DNA from: Oreocharis arfaki
Lineage: Eukaryota > Chordata > Aves > Passeriformes > Paramythiidae
NCBI GenBank assembly: GCA_013398015.1
Contig: VZRR01011619.1
Span: forward strand, 645,007 to 709,006
DNA: 64,000 nucleotides
Direction of reading: 5' to 3'
Below are positions 33,961 through 45,400 of the stretch, piece by piece. Numbering within the stretch: position 1 is the first letter of the stretch; the number at the start of each line of letters is the position of its first letter. The position numbers and the translations under genes are program-made. Under the pieces are notes generated by a model. It ran no database searches. It was not told the DNA's origin and saw only the letters and a list, made by a program, of their open reading frames with translations.

Positions 33961-36900
33961 CCAGTGAGTAAAACTGGATGAGAAGGCTGAGGTAATCAAA
34001 AACTATTTCGCCTCAGTCTTCGGTGACAACTTCCAGAAGATAATGTCGCTTCCCACACCTCTCAAGTGGGTTGACCACAAGACAAGGACCAGGGGAACTA
34101 AAGTACTCCCATTGTAAATAAAGATAAGGTTCATGACTACCTGAAGAACCTGAAAATACGTCAGTCTATGGGACAAGACGAAATCCATCCCAGGGATAGG
34201 GGAGAATTGGCTCATGTAGTTCACAAGATAGGCTCCATGATATCTGAAAAGCATAACAGTCAGGTGTAGTCCTGGGTGACTGGAAAAGGGGAAACATTGT
34301 ACCCATCTTTTAAAAAGGTAGAAAGCAGGATCCTGGAAACTACTGACCTGTCGCCTCACCCCCCTCTCTGGGAAGATCATGGAACAAACAGATCCTCATA
34401 GAAGATTTACTGAGGCATACAGAGGACAGGGATGATTCAGGACAGTCAGCATCGTGTCATCAATGGTGAGTTCAATCAACATATTTTTAAAAATAAAAAG
34501 GTATGTATCATAAAGTATTGGCTGTTTTAAAAATTTAGTCTTCCTACTAAATTCTAAAAAACATTCTGAAAAAGTGCATTTAAATTGCATGGTCCATAAA
34601 AAATACATTAGTTATAAAGAACTGAAGTCTAGGACTGAATGTTTTATATTAGATAAACCTTTCATATTATTTTTGTCTGTATCAATTCATCTGCTAAGTC
34701 TTTTCAAAGAAACTGAATATACTGACATCTACACCATTCAATCAATGGCTTTGTGACAGAGCTATAAATACCTGAGTAGCAGGAGTGGGAAGGAAGAGAC
34801 TATTTGTGGAAACTAAGGATTATGGCACATCTGCAATCACCTACAACGTCAGCATTCATACGGTAAAATGGATGATGATAAAAAACATACACCTGAGGGG
34901 AATACATTATCTAAAGCTAGCATAAGCAGAATAAATGTTTCATTACCATGGAAATGGTGCACAGTACATGACAGCAGAAAAAGTCAGTTGAGACAGGCAA
35001 TTTTAATTTTTATTGATAATATGATCACAGGTGTGCTTTCAATCATTTCACCACTTCAGGTTTCTCATCAACTGTCACTAATAATTTCACATGACAAGCA
35101 CAATGCTCTTGTGACATTACAAATGCAACCTGGAGTTACTTACAATGCCTGCTGACTGGCAAGCCACCGTCTCTACTGCCAGAGCAAAACTCCAGAAACC
35201 CTTTTTATTTAGTACACCAGAGGTCTCTCAGCCTCTCCATGATGCACTGTGGCATTTGTTTTTTATGCAAAGTGTGTCTGATGCAATCAATGTAACTAAA
35301 ACTTTTGACAGTGTTCTTCGAAAGAAACACTGCCTTCTAGGTGAAGATGGGAAAGAGGCAGGATAGGATTCAGAAGGACCATGAGAGATACATATAGTAG
35401 AAAACCTCAGATCATTTAGAGATGCATCATTCAACCGAAAAGAAGGATAATCTTAATCCATAAGGCTTTCTGGCTCACCGAACTCTTCGTGCTTTAAATT
35501 TCAGAAAATCTTAACTAAATTTCCTGTATTGCGTGCCCCACTTAGCTCTAATAATACTGCTGTGTCTGAGGTCTTGTTGGTTCCAAAAACTTGTGATTCA
35601 GGAAGTAGCATTCATGATTGCAAATAAATACTATACTGTGAGAACACAAACAAAAGACAGTGAAACTGCAAACCCAATGCATTCTCAGTTTCACATACTA
35701 TTTAGAAAATGAATCTTACATATGCCTGCATAGTGCTTTTCATCAGAAAATTCATATCTCCCTCCTTTGCCCTGTGTACTTCATATGACTTCTAGAATGA
35801 GTAGTTCTACAAAACACAATTAGTATGAAAAAGGTTTATAGTTGTCTCATTTCATGTCTTTTTTTTCCCCTGAAATCATGTTACTATTAAGATACACTAG
35901 TAGCTTTTGAAAAGAAACTGTATGGGCAAAGTTAAAACATAAATTTTGCCTGAGCCCAATGATAAGGCCTACCAAACAAGCTATTTCACCATAACGTATG
36001 TATTAAAATTAAAGCATCATATAGTGTTAAATTGCTAATTTTAAAGTATACTTCCAGTATAATATTTTTGACCATTACAACTAACTTATTCAGAACTCCA
36101 TAAACACAGTGGCATTATGATTAATAATAATACGACAATATTCCTATATAAAATATTGTTTGCATTAATATAAGTACTTTTTTTACACTAAGGATGTCAG
36201 AGAATTGTTTTAAAGAAATTTTTAGTAGGAAATGGGGGTCTTCTCTGAGAGTGACAATTAGACTATCATACAGTAATGCCATACTGCAGCCGCTAATAAC
36301 CACAAATAAAATATAACTTCTCGTGGTACAAAGTGTTTTTTCTTGCACATGTTATTTATAAAATATATGGTCACCTCTGCTTTCCTTAATTCCATTTAAT
36401 GTTTTTTTAATTTGTTTTGCAACTGCTTTTTGTTGTGTCATTTCCATACTAAATTAGTATGAATCTGACAATTAAATGTAACTGTCATTATAGGAATTTA
36501 AGAAATCTAGAAGGAAAATGCCCAGCTTTCCCAGTAGTTATAACTGCTCCTCAGTAACAGATGTAATGGCATCAGAGACAACATTACCGTCATTTTCCCT
36601 TTCTTAAAATATTTTACTTTAGTGTGACTGCTGCAAAAATGGACTAAGTAGCATTTAAACAGTTCCGTTTCAGAGTATTCAAGTATTTTCTTTACACTGA
36701 AGATTATCCCCCATGAGAGAAGGATGAACAGAAGGAATCTATTCTCTTCCGCTCCCTATTTTCTTAGCACAGGTGTCAACCAAAGCATCAACACAGAGAA
36801 CAGAAGGGATAAAATCTTGGCTTCTCTAATATAAATGCCAATTCTCCCATCGACTTTAACGGGTCAGGGTTTTTTTAGAACTGTTTCTGGACTCACAGTT

Positions 36901-38473
36901 GCCAGAATGTGAGACTCCACTGAAAAGCCAACTTTCTCCACTGTGGGACATGAAGGCAGATTGAGTGTGCATGGTAGCCAGGGCAGAACACTGAACACTG
37001 ACTCTTCATGGCAAAGTTAATACGCTGTAGAGTGCAGAACACTTCCAAACAATAACAATACAGAATTTGCTTCTTTCATTTGAAATAGTCTCATAAATAA
37101 AAGATAGGAGGATGATGAATTATAGTTTGCAAACACTAGATCCAAATAATCATCGCTGATTGCTAATAAACTACAATGAAATCTGATTCTTACAAACCAG
37201 AAGTTGTACTGCAGCAATGAATATCTAGGAGGGCACTGTACCTTAATATCAATTTTTATGCTGTTTATTTGAATATCAATTTATATTTACATAGCTCTTG
37301 GCTAGAAACCACTGGGAAAACATTTCTTCAACAGGTTGAAACAAATCAGACTGTCAGCAATTCACTTTTCTGCTATATTTAGAGTTCAAAACATTTACAC
37401 TTTGCCATGATAAATTATCTCACTTGACAAACAGACAACTAAGAGTTAAAATTAAATACACTGCTGTTAAAATTTAAAACATTATTGAGATATTAATTTA
37501 AAATTAGTTTTACATCAGCACTGAGAAGCTTTGCTTTTTCCTTCATATTCATTACATTCACAAAATTATTTGCCTGTTTTGGCAAGGTAATTATAGTGAT
37601 ACTAGTATTAGAACTTCTATGGAATAGTATAGTTTCTGTCAGCTGTGAAGGTTAGACTCTCTGTAGTGAATCCCATTGTCAAAGCTGCTAAAGGACGCTT
37701 TACACGCACATAATTACTACAGTTGATCCAAATTCTACAGTAATTACAGTATTAGAATAAATGGGAACATGGCAGCACATCACCTAAGAATCCTCTGGCA
37801 GCACAAAGATAAGTACAATTGCTGTGCACAGCTTTGTCTAAGCCTTTTAAGGCAGTCTCCAAGATTCCACTATGTAAGTAGCAAAAGATCAGCTTTCAGA
37901 CTCCTATTTTTAATTCCCAACACAATAGCTGCACATTCTGTGGCTGACTGGAGTTATTTGTGTTTGCCAGGATTTTTGAATAATGGACAGAAGTAAGGAG
38001 ATAGAACAAAAATACACAAAAAAAGTCCCTCTTCAGTACTTGAAGAAAAGAATTCCAGTTGAAGAAGTTCAAAGCCACCCTTGTTATCTTAACATTTGTT
38101 TTTAAATTTAAAACCCTGATTACTTTTTCTTTCTCGACTCCAGCATTGCTCTTTTGAAGGACCTATCAGTTCAGTGCAATTTACGACAGGTCATGAAAAA
38201 CCCTAGAGGCACACATTCCTGTCTCTTTAAATTTGGAACTTTCTGTGTTTCCTGGAGTCTACTCCTGTAGGACGGCCAGGATGAAAAAGGTTACACCACA
38301 GACTATCAACAATACATGTGATTCAGTTTAAATACTAGTAACTTTCCTTTTGTGTAGATTTGCCTAAAAATTTAGTATGGCCTGTCACAATCAAGCCTAT
38401 TAGTATCATAGGATTTTCCAGAATCTTGAATGTTACACTGCCAAAAAACCAAACAACTATCTGCTCAGCCCCC

Positions 38474-38518
38474 AAATCCCATCCACCTTGCTCCCATCCC
38501 CCTTGCTCCCATCCCCCT
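38474..38518. repeat. 15-bp minisatellite (ccttgctcccatccc)
   Basis: Two perfect 15-bp units (38,486-38,500 and 38,501-38,515) with a degenerate partial unit before and a partial after. C-rich on the + strand. On the - strand a short frame reads it as repeated Gly-Gly-Trp-Glu-Gln, with no sign of being a gene. Confidence 0.85.
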
Positions 38519-39235
38519 TTAAAGGAATAGTTCATTTAACATTTATATTGTAGCAAAAAAAAAAAAAATACCTTGTATTCCCCAGTCTAATTGTAGACCA
38601 AGAGAACCTGCAAAGTAAGAAAAAAAAGTCTGCACAATTAGTTAATGAAGACATACGTGTACACACACAGGTAGACAAACTGACTATTTCTGCAAATAGT
38701 GAAAATGCTATCTGATAGTGTAATGACAGGTACAAAAGCAACTGAGCAGTCAAGTATTTCCTTCTAGACGTCCTGAAAAAGGTTCAGAAAGCATAACAGG
38801 TACCATGTTGACATAAGCTTATACTATTCAGTTCAGATAATTACCCAGTCTTTTTGGGCTGACAAATGGCCTCCTGTTCCAGAAGCTGCTGAATGTTTTA
38901 GCAAAGTGCTTTGATATTTGCTTTGTCCTATGTTTGAAAATATTACTGTCTAATGCAAATGTCTTGATTTGCCCCTATCTTACATGGAAAAAAGATTTTA
39001 CTATCTCCAACAAGGATACAAACAAAGCATCATGTCTAGGAAGCTTATAGTTTTTTTCCGGCCTAGGAAACTCCTAATCACATATGAAAACTACTGCACA
39101 CAGCATGATGGGGTAGTACAGAAGGACAAAAGCAGAGATGGTCTTAAAAGACAAAGAAAGACTATTTCTCCTACTGTAAAGAGCTTATGCTCCACTTGCA
39201 TCTTTCATAAAGTAGGCTCATTTTTATGATTCTTA

Positions 39236-39250
39236 ATTATTATTATTATT
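39236..39250. repeat. (ATT)5 microsatellite
   Basis: Five perfect ATT units. Confidence 0.85.
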
Positions 39251-40398
39251 TTTCCAGTAAAACTATGTGAAATCAATCAATGTTAAAGGAACCAAACTTT
39301 CCAAATTTCAAGCAAATATGGTGATCATACAAATTCTAAACACAACATTTATAACTATGTATTCCCATCAGTCGCTTTGAAGAGGTCTGTGGTATTTAAT
39401 TTCCATTTTCTTGTTTTAAGAATGATAGATTTGTATTAAAAAACCCCAAAACGAAAATCAAAACCAAAACCCCAATAAAAACGACTTTTATGAAAATAGT
39501 AGCACCAGGAATGAAAGTGCCAAGCTAGTGATCACATATATCCTATGCGGGAGACTGATTATTATCACTTAAAACAACGAGACCCTCAGTCCCTGATTTA
39601 TTTTCCGTTATGAAGCAATACAGAAAATGGCTGAAGACTTTTCAAGATATAAAGTGACATGTAAGATTCAACAAGGAACTAAAATTGCTCTAAAACAGTG
39701 TAGATGAAATCTACAAAAAAAGTTATAAGGGCTAGGGACTGTCTTACTACAGGAAATTCAATACTTATAATGCAAGATTTGTATTTCCACCTCCCCGAGC
39801 AAGACCAAGGGAAACATATTCTAACGCACCTCGTTGTTTGCAAAATACACCACAGATACCACACACCATGGAAAGGCTAACTATTCTTTAGAACCTTTGC
39901 AAAATAGAGAGCAGCAATTCCACAGCGTTTAATAACACAAAATTTTATATTGGGGATCAAAAAATCTATCCATTGTGCCATTACCAGGAAATTTCAAGAG
40001 CATAGATACCATCTTTACCAGATTTATCAGTTTTGAAAAAGAAGACCAAAGGGCAAAGAGAGAATGTAAGGGCATTAATGGTGTCACAGTGCCAGGATTC
40101 TGGATTAAAACAGAGCTTGCAGATTTAATTATAATTTTCACATAGACTATGTCCATAGTGATATATAAATCTCCTATTCTTCACAAAAGCAATAAAAAGA
40201 CATTCGGCATATGAAGCAGGTCAAAAGAGTACCATCTATACAGACACAAACAATTGCAAAATCCTTACAAGCCCTTTGCCATGGATTGTGTTGTTTTTAT
40301 TCTCATTTACAGAATTATTTTACTGGCCTTTAGAAAGCAGGACACGAAGTTGTGGCAGTGTACCCTTTCTTACTGACCGCTTCCTGCCCTCTCCATGG

Positions 40399-40534
40399 NN
40401 NNNNNNNNNNNNNNNNNNNNNNNNNNNNNNNNNNNNNNNNNNNNNNNNNNNNNNNNNNNNNNNNNNNNNNNNNNNNNNNNNNNNNNNNNNNNNNNNNNNN
40501 NNNNNNNNNNNNNNNNNNNNNNNNNNNNNNNNNN
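40399..40534. other. Assembly gap (136 N) with GC-rich flanks
   Basis: The flanks shift from AT-rich to clearly GC-rich on both sides within about 30-80 bases of the gap. The left edge carries ctgccctc (40,384-40,391) and the right edge begins with its exact complement, gagggcag (40,535-40,542). A hairpin-prone or very GC-rich core would explain the failed closure. The open frames that cross the gap, on both strands, are meaningless because their middle is unknown. Confidence 0.95.
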
Positions 40535-43500
40535 GAGGGCAGAGAATCCCTGCCTTGTCCCAAGAAGCCCCCGCTGCGCTCCCAGGGAAAGCTGCAGCAG
40601 CTAAGCAACACCAAGCACTGCAACATGAAGTGCTGACTATATAATAAAAAACGGAGAGCTTCATATCTATATTTGAATATAGAAGACCTTTAGAGGTACA
40701 CATAGAGAATGTTAGCCTTTAGGGTCGCCCTGTAGCATGATTTGAAGGATACTCATACATACCTCAGTCCTATAAATTGCTAGCTGAAACACATTTTTTT
40801 CACATGTACACAGGAACTCACATATGTGGCATCCACGGCAACTGTGATTTATTGCTCAGTCAGTATCTGAATTCATGTAAAAAGGATGCCTAAACCGAGC
40901 CAGAAAGATTTTCGATGAGCTTAGTAACAAAGTACAGTACATATCCAATAGGGAGAGAATGAACCAGAAATCTCATAATGTCTGCTTGTGTTAGTTATGA
41001 AAGTAATTTTCTCATGCAGTCCTGATCAGAAACATAAAGGAAAACTAAATGAAAGCTTCTGAAAAGAAAAAGCTTCATGTAAGTGATACTTCATTGAACA
41101 GTCAGTGGGAAATCACAACTGCACAACATCTGTTTCAACCCCGCAAATAAAATTAATTTAAATTAAGTACATAAATAACTTGCTATGCACATATCAACGT
41201 AATCAATAAGCAGCAGACTCCTAATCACAACTGCCATTAAGATTTGTAGTGAAAGATAAGAATAAAGAGATAATTGCAATCAGAAAACATGCTGAGTGGA
41301 AATAAATTACAGTGAATTTTAAACAGCGTTAAAGAAATGTTCAGAGGAAGTTTACTGCAGCATATGAAAAGCTCCAGAATATGAGGCCAAACTACGTCTT
41401 CCTTTCCTTGTCCCTCATCACTTCTCTTCTAATGTGTGAAACCCAATTCCTTTTCCCTTGCTGACTCTGTTTATTGCTCGAAACAAATATAGACCTAAAG
41501 CTGCCATCAGTTTCAGATAGATTATCTGAAAGAGAAAGCCATCTCTAAAGACCCACCATTCTTTTTTTTTTACTCCACTCTACCTTGTAGTTCTAGACTA
41601 TGTGTCTAATCCTAGACTGTGTCTTCCAACTTTTCAAACTATCTTTTCTTGCACACAACCTCCCTATTCACTCTTTTGCATATGAAAGGGCTCTCTGCAC
41701 TCATTAAGAACATGTTGCTTGGCTTTATGGTCTTTTTTACACCAAAAGTCCACCGTATCAGCTCCCTTTAGGTTTGGATACTCCTTTTTCTATCTCTTCT
41801 CCCCATACACCTCTGAGATTCACCCTTCTTGCCTTAAGCTAGAATGGCTAACATATGCTCCTACCCTTCCCCAAAGTCACTTTTCCCTTCGTATTTTCCT
41901 CTGGTATTTCTTTCACTTCTGTGATGGAATGTGGACTTGTGCTGCTCATAAAGGGTAATCTGAGGTGAAAGCCACAGGGGTGAAAAAAAAGAAACATCCT
42001 CAGATTTCGGGAGGTGCAATACTATTCCTAACTGATTGCTAGTTTTTCTCTGTCTTTCTCTCTGTTCTCTACCCAGATTTCATCTTAGGTGAGTAAGTCA
42101 ACTGCCACTTTTCTTTTGCTCCTATGAATCTCCTATATTATTGTTGATTTTCTTCTCTCTTTGACCTTCTATCTTCTTCCTCTATTAGATGGTGCTTTGT
42201 TTCTTCTGTACTAGCCGTCATATTTTTCTGTTCCACCAAATTATAATCCACATCTTTAGTTTTCTGCATCTCAGATTTTACTGGTGTTATTTAATTCACT
42301 TTTTTTTCCCCTAATGGTCATGTTTGGCTTTTCTTTAATTTCTTCTCTACTCTGTCCTTCATTAGTAGTTGACGGTAACAGAGGAAAAGCAATGATGAAA
42401 ATGAACCTTTGCCTGTATTCATCCATTATTAACCATGAGGAAAGTGAACCTTTCTTCCCAACCCAGCCCAAATTCAGGTTTCTGCTCTTACTTAATGGCA
42501 AAACAGGAAGACTATTTTAAGTATATAGCTTATTCAGAATTGCATAAATTTCAATACTAATGTAATGATACATATATATAGCTCTTTACCCAGTTGAGTA
42601 TTTTCCCAAAATTGTAGGACTCACGGAAACAGTAGACCTTCATTTCAACAAAGTAATTTTGCTCTCCAGAAGTTCCCTCAAATGTCAATGCCATGTTCTT
42701 TATGCACCCTAAATTTTTACAGTAGCTCAGGGAATTCTGATTCCAAGAGAAATCAGGATAAGTTCCTCTAATGATTTCTGCTTGAAAAGATAGTGACTTG
42801 TGACATAAACAATTGGGGTGAAATTCTTCCCTTGATGACTTATCACTCAGGGATGCTAATGACTTCAGTAGAAAATATGGTTGAGCATCCTAGGGTACAA
42901 TTTGCTTCCTACTGTTTTTGTGCTTACTGAGATTGAAGATTACTCTAGGGAAGATACTGTATGTGAAGCAGAGAAACCAATTGTGTCGAAAAAGATGTTG
43001 ATGGATAAAGAATAAATAAGCAAAGAATTGCATGCATATGCAAATAAAGAGCTTAAGCTACTGTAAATATATACATACATGGTTCAAAAGTGTAAAAACT
43101 GTGGCATGTATGCTAGAACCAATCCATATGCTATCATCACCAATGGCATCTGCTAGAAGCTTTAGTGCTCCCAGCAGCTTGAGACAAGCTGTGACTCTGA
43201 GTCGAGAAGTGTGAGACAGAGGTAATGAAGAGAAGGAAGTATTTTTAGCAGAGTGACTACGTTACCACAGGCTTGATATTGGGGTATGGCCCCTAAATAT
43301 CACTTGATGCAAACTTTCAACATTCACGACATGACATCAGGGGCATAAAAATTACGAAGATAGTTTGATATTATTTTTCCTAACGGGTAAATTTTATATT
43401 GGACATTAGTAAAAATTTATTCAGTAAATACCCTCACTGATTTCTGTCAGTGTAAAAGTATTTTTAAATTGCACTCATAGAACTTCCCAAAACATATGCA

Positions 43501-43604
43501 TAAATGAAGACTTACTACACACATTTAACAGCTATAGATGGATTCTGTGCCAGCTAAAATATTTCATAGTAACAAAACTCAAATAAACTGTGCAGTTACT
43601 AATT

Positions 43605-43627
43605 AAAAAACAAAACAAAACAAAACA
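43605..43627. repeat. (CAAAA)n microsatellite
   Basis: Four CAAAA-type units after an A-rich lead. Confidence 0.8.
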
Positions 43628-44134
43628 CCTGCCTAACCCACCCCTCTCTGCAACCAATAGCAAAAAACCCACAAAGTGTAATGAGAGGCATTCTTAGTCT
43701 ACTGAGGAGCAAGTGTATTCCAAAGCTCCTATTCTGTTCTGACTCATTACAACTATGTATATATAAAGAAACCTACAGGTTACCTCACTGTCAAAAAGAA
43801 CAAGAGTACAGAGAGTGAGGCAGAGAAATGGAACAATATGTCAAATGTGAATACCACAGTTATTTCCATCGTTATATCATCTCAGAAAAATACAAACCTT
43901 TACTCAGTATACTTTTTGAAAGCAGATGTGACTTCCTTGAATTTTTTTTATTAAACTGAGAGGCGAGATAGGTACTGCTGAATTCTTATTTCTGTTGGTC
44001 AAATTAAATATTTTCATCAAATTCTGTGTTCAGACTTTGCTGGTAAGCCTGTAATATTTGTATTTGAAATTGTTTAGTTATTTAAAAATAGTGGTACAAG
44101 GTGATATGCATGAATGTAATGCACAAAAATATGC

Positions 44135-44182
44135 TATATATACACACATGCATATATACACACATATATTATACATACACAA
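44135..44182. repeat. Compound TA/CA microsatellite
   Basis: Alternating TATATA and CACACA blocks with few interruptions. Likely polymorphic. Confidence 0.8.
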
Positions 44183-44754
44183 CATGCCAAAATATATAAC
44201 AGAACATCCTGGGGAGTTTTAGCTCTCTTTTAGCTTTATTTTATCTCAGTTAATCTTAAATGATAATAAATTATAGTAATTCACACCTTTTTCTCACTCT
44301 ATCAGAATTTTGATTCCAGCCTCTGACAAGAACCATCCCCCAAATGAACTGTTGAAGAAATTGTTTGCAATTCCAGTCATTCACTAAGCAAGGATCATGT
44401 AAAAGGAAAGAGATCTCTGCACATGTCCTGAAGCGTGTTCCATTGGCAGCGTCAGGAGAGAGATGTTGCTGTGTGGAACTGAGAGCTTACACATTAAGGA
44501 AGTATGGGAGAAAAATACACGATAGATAACCATGAGGTTATAAATACTTATGAATTGTCATGAGGTAATACATATTTAGGACATAAATATGATATACGAC
44601 ACACCTCTTCTCTTCAATGAGTAAAATCTGACCTTACAAAGGGAACTCTCTTTATGAGCACGACATAATCTGTTTATGCTAATATTATTTTGTGACATAC
44701 ATATGCCTTAAATAGTACCTCTTAGAATATATATAAGCTATTATGGGCACCTGA

Positions 44755-45400
44755 AGAAGAGTCTTTACAGACAAGCAGGTCAGCCTTTACCAGGGTCTGT
44801 TCACAGTGTATGACCTCCTGGTTTAGCACTGCAGTAGTATTGTAGCTATTCTGCTGCTGATGCTCCCTAGTAAGGAAGAGTCAGAGGAATCAAGTTTTGG
44901 CATCAATTTTCCCACTCTGTATGTCAGTAAACACAAAACCTTAGTACATGTATGGGTGCCCAGGTGCTGGAAGCAAGAGGTTACAGGGAAGAATAGAAGA
45001 GTCCACACAGGAGCAAGTGTTCTGGTGTGTGAGGGACCAATCGTGGAGCAGGAAAAAAGAGTGAGGAGGAAGGAGCCACGGAAAGAAGCTGTTATGGACT
45101 AACTGCAACATCCATTTCCCATCTCTCACTCAAGGGACATTAGGTAGAGGAGTCAGAAATTAAATTGAGCCTGGGAAGGAGAAAGGAGTGTGGGGAAAGA
45201 TGCTTTTACCTATGCTGTTCTTTTTAAATTAACGATAGATTACATTAATTTTCCCAAAATTTTTAGTCTGTGCTGCCCTTGAAAGTAATTGGTAAGTGGC
45301 CTCCCTGTCCTTGTCCCAGTCCACGAGTTTTTCCACCTTAGTTTTTTCCTCTTACCCTGTTGAGAGGAGAAAGTGAGCGTGGCTGGGTGTTGGTCTAGCA
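44755..45400 (+). mobile_element. Degraded avian interspersed repeat, probably LTR-type
   Basis: The order of landmarks fits an abundant avian dispersed repeat that I associate with ERVL-class LTRs: 'atgggtgcccaggtgctgga', 'caggagcaagtg', 'agaagctgttatggactaac', 'ggtagaggagtcagaaatta', 'gtaattggtaagtggcctcc', 'ccagtccacgag' and a final 'gagaggagaaagtgagcg'. No internal retroviral sequence is next to it, so it would be a solitary copy. Target duplications were not found and both borders are approximate. The + strand frame at 44,860-45,102 and the - strand frames here are by-products. Confidence 0.5.

Larger units (their letters stand above)
32200..34455 (+). mobile_element. CR1 LINE retaining ORF1/endonuclease end, 3' end missing
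   Basis: The clearest part (33,050-34,455) follows CR1 ORF2 in order: the endonuclease 'GDFNHTDISWEKSTA' (33,319 onward), 'GDTILDLVVTS', 'SLGCSDH', the linker 'CKDGIRKAKVNLELKLARDP', and the RT entry ending near 'aggacagggatgattcagga' (34,425). Upstream, 32,594-32,760 reads in one frame as 'IMDSKDVIELWNRGLTPLRQ', which I take as CR1 ORF1. Sequence after about 34,455 is not CR1: the RT core and the 3' end are absent. Ordinary CR1 insertions lose the 5' side, so the 3' loss here needs a later deletion or an atypical insertion. The exact 5' boundary is uncertain. Confidence 0.85.
34456..40398. other. Unique AT-rich sequence, no gene seen
   Basis: About 6 kb with no interspersed repeat recognised. 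The stretch at about 34,800-35,360 has mixed, non-repetitive composition with two successive + strand frames (34,868-35,155 and 35,145-35,366) that do not resemble proteins. Its texture would suit a conserved non-coding element. Small simple repeats lie at 38,474-38,518 and 39,236-39,250. Confidence 0.6.
40535..44754. other. Unique sequence, partly pyrimidine-rich, no gene seen
   Basis: No interspersed repeat is recognised. From about 41,395 to 42,420 the + strand is conspicuously rich in C and T, with short frames such as 41,719-41,958 and 42,284-42,520 that look like by-products of that bias. The remainder is AT-rich with simple repeats at 43,605-43,627 and 44,135-44,182. Confidence 0.6.

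Noticed and set aside
34003..34380. 125-codon - strand frame, among the longest without Ns
   Set aside because: It is antisense to the RT-entry part of a CR1 on the + strand; frames antisense to CR1 recur in other copies here (for example 18,599-18,904).
40276..40703. Long open frames on both strands across the 136-N gap
   Set aside because: Most of each frame is unknown residues, and the readable ends show no motif or consistent coding character.
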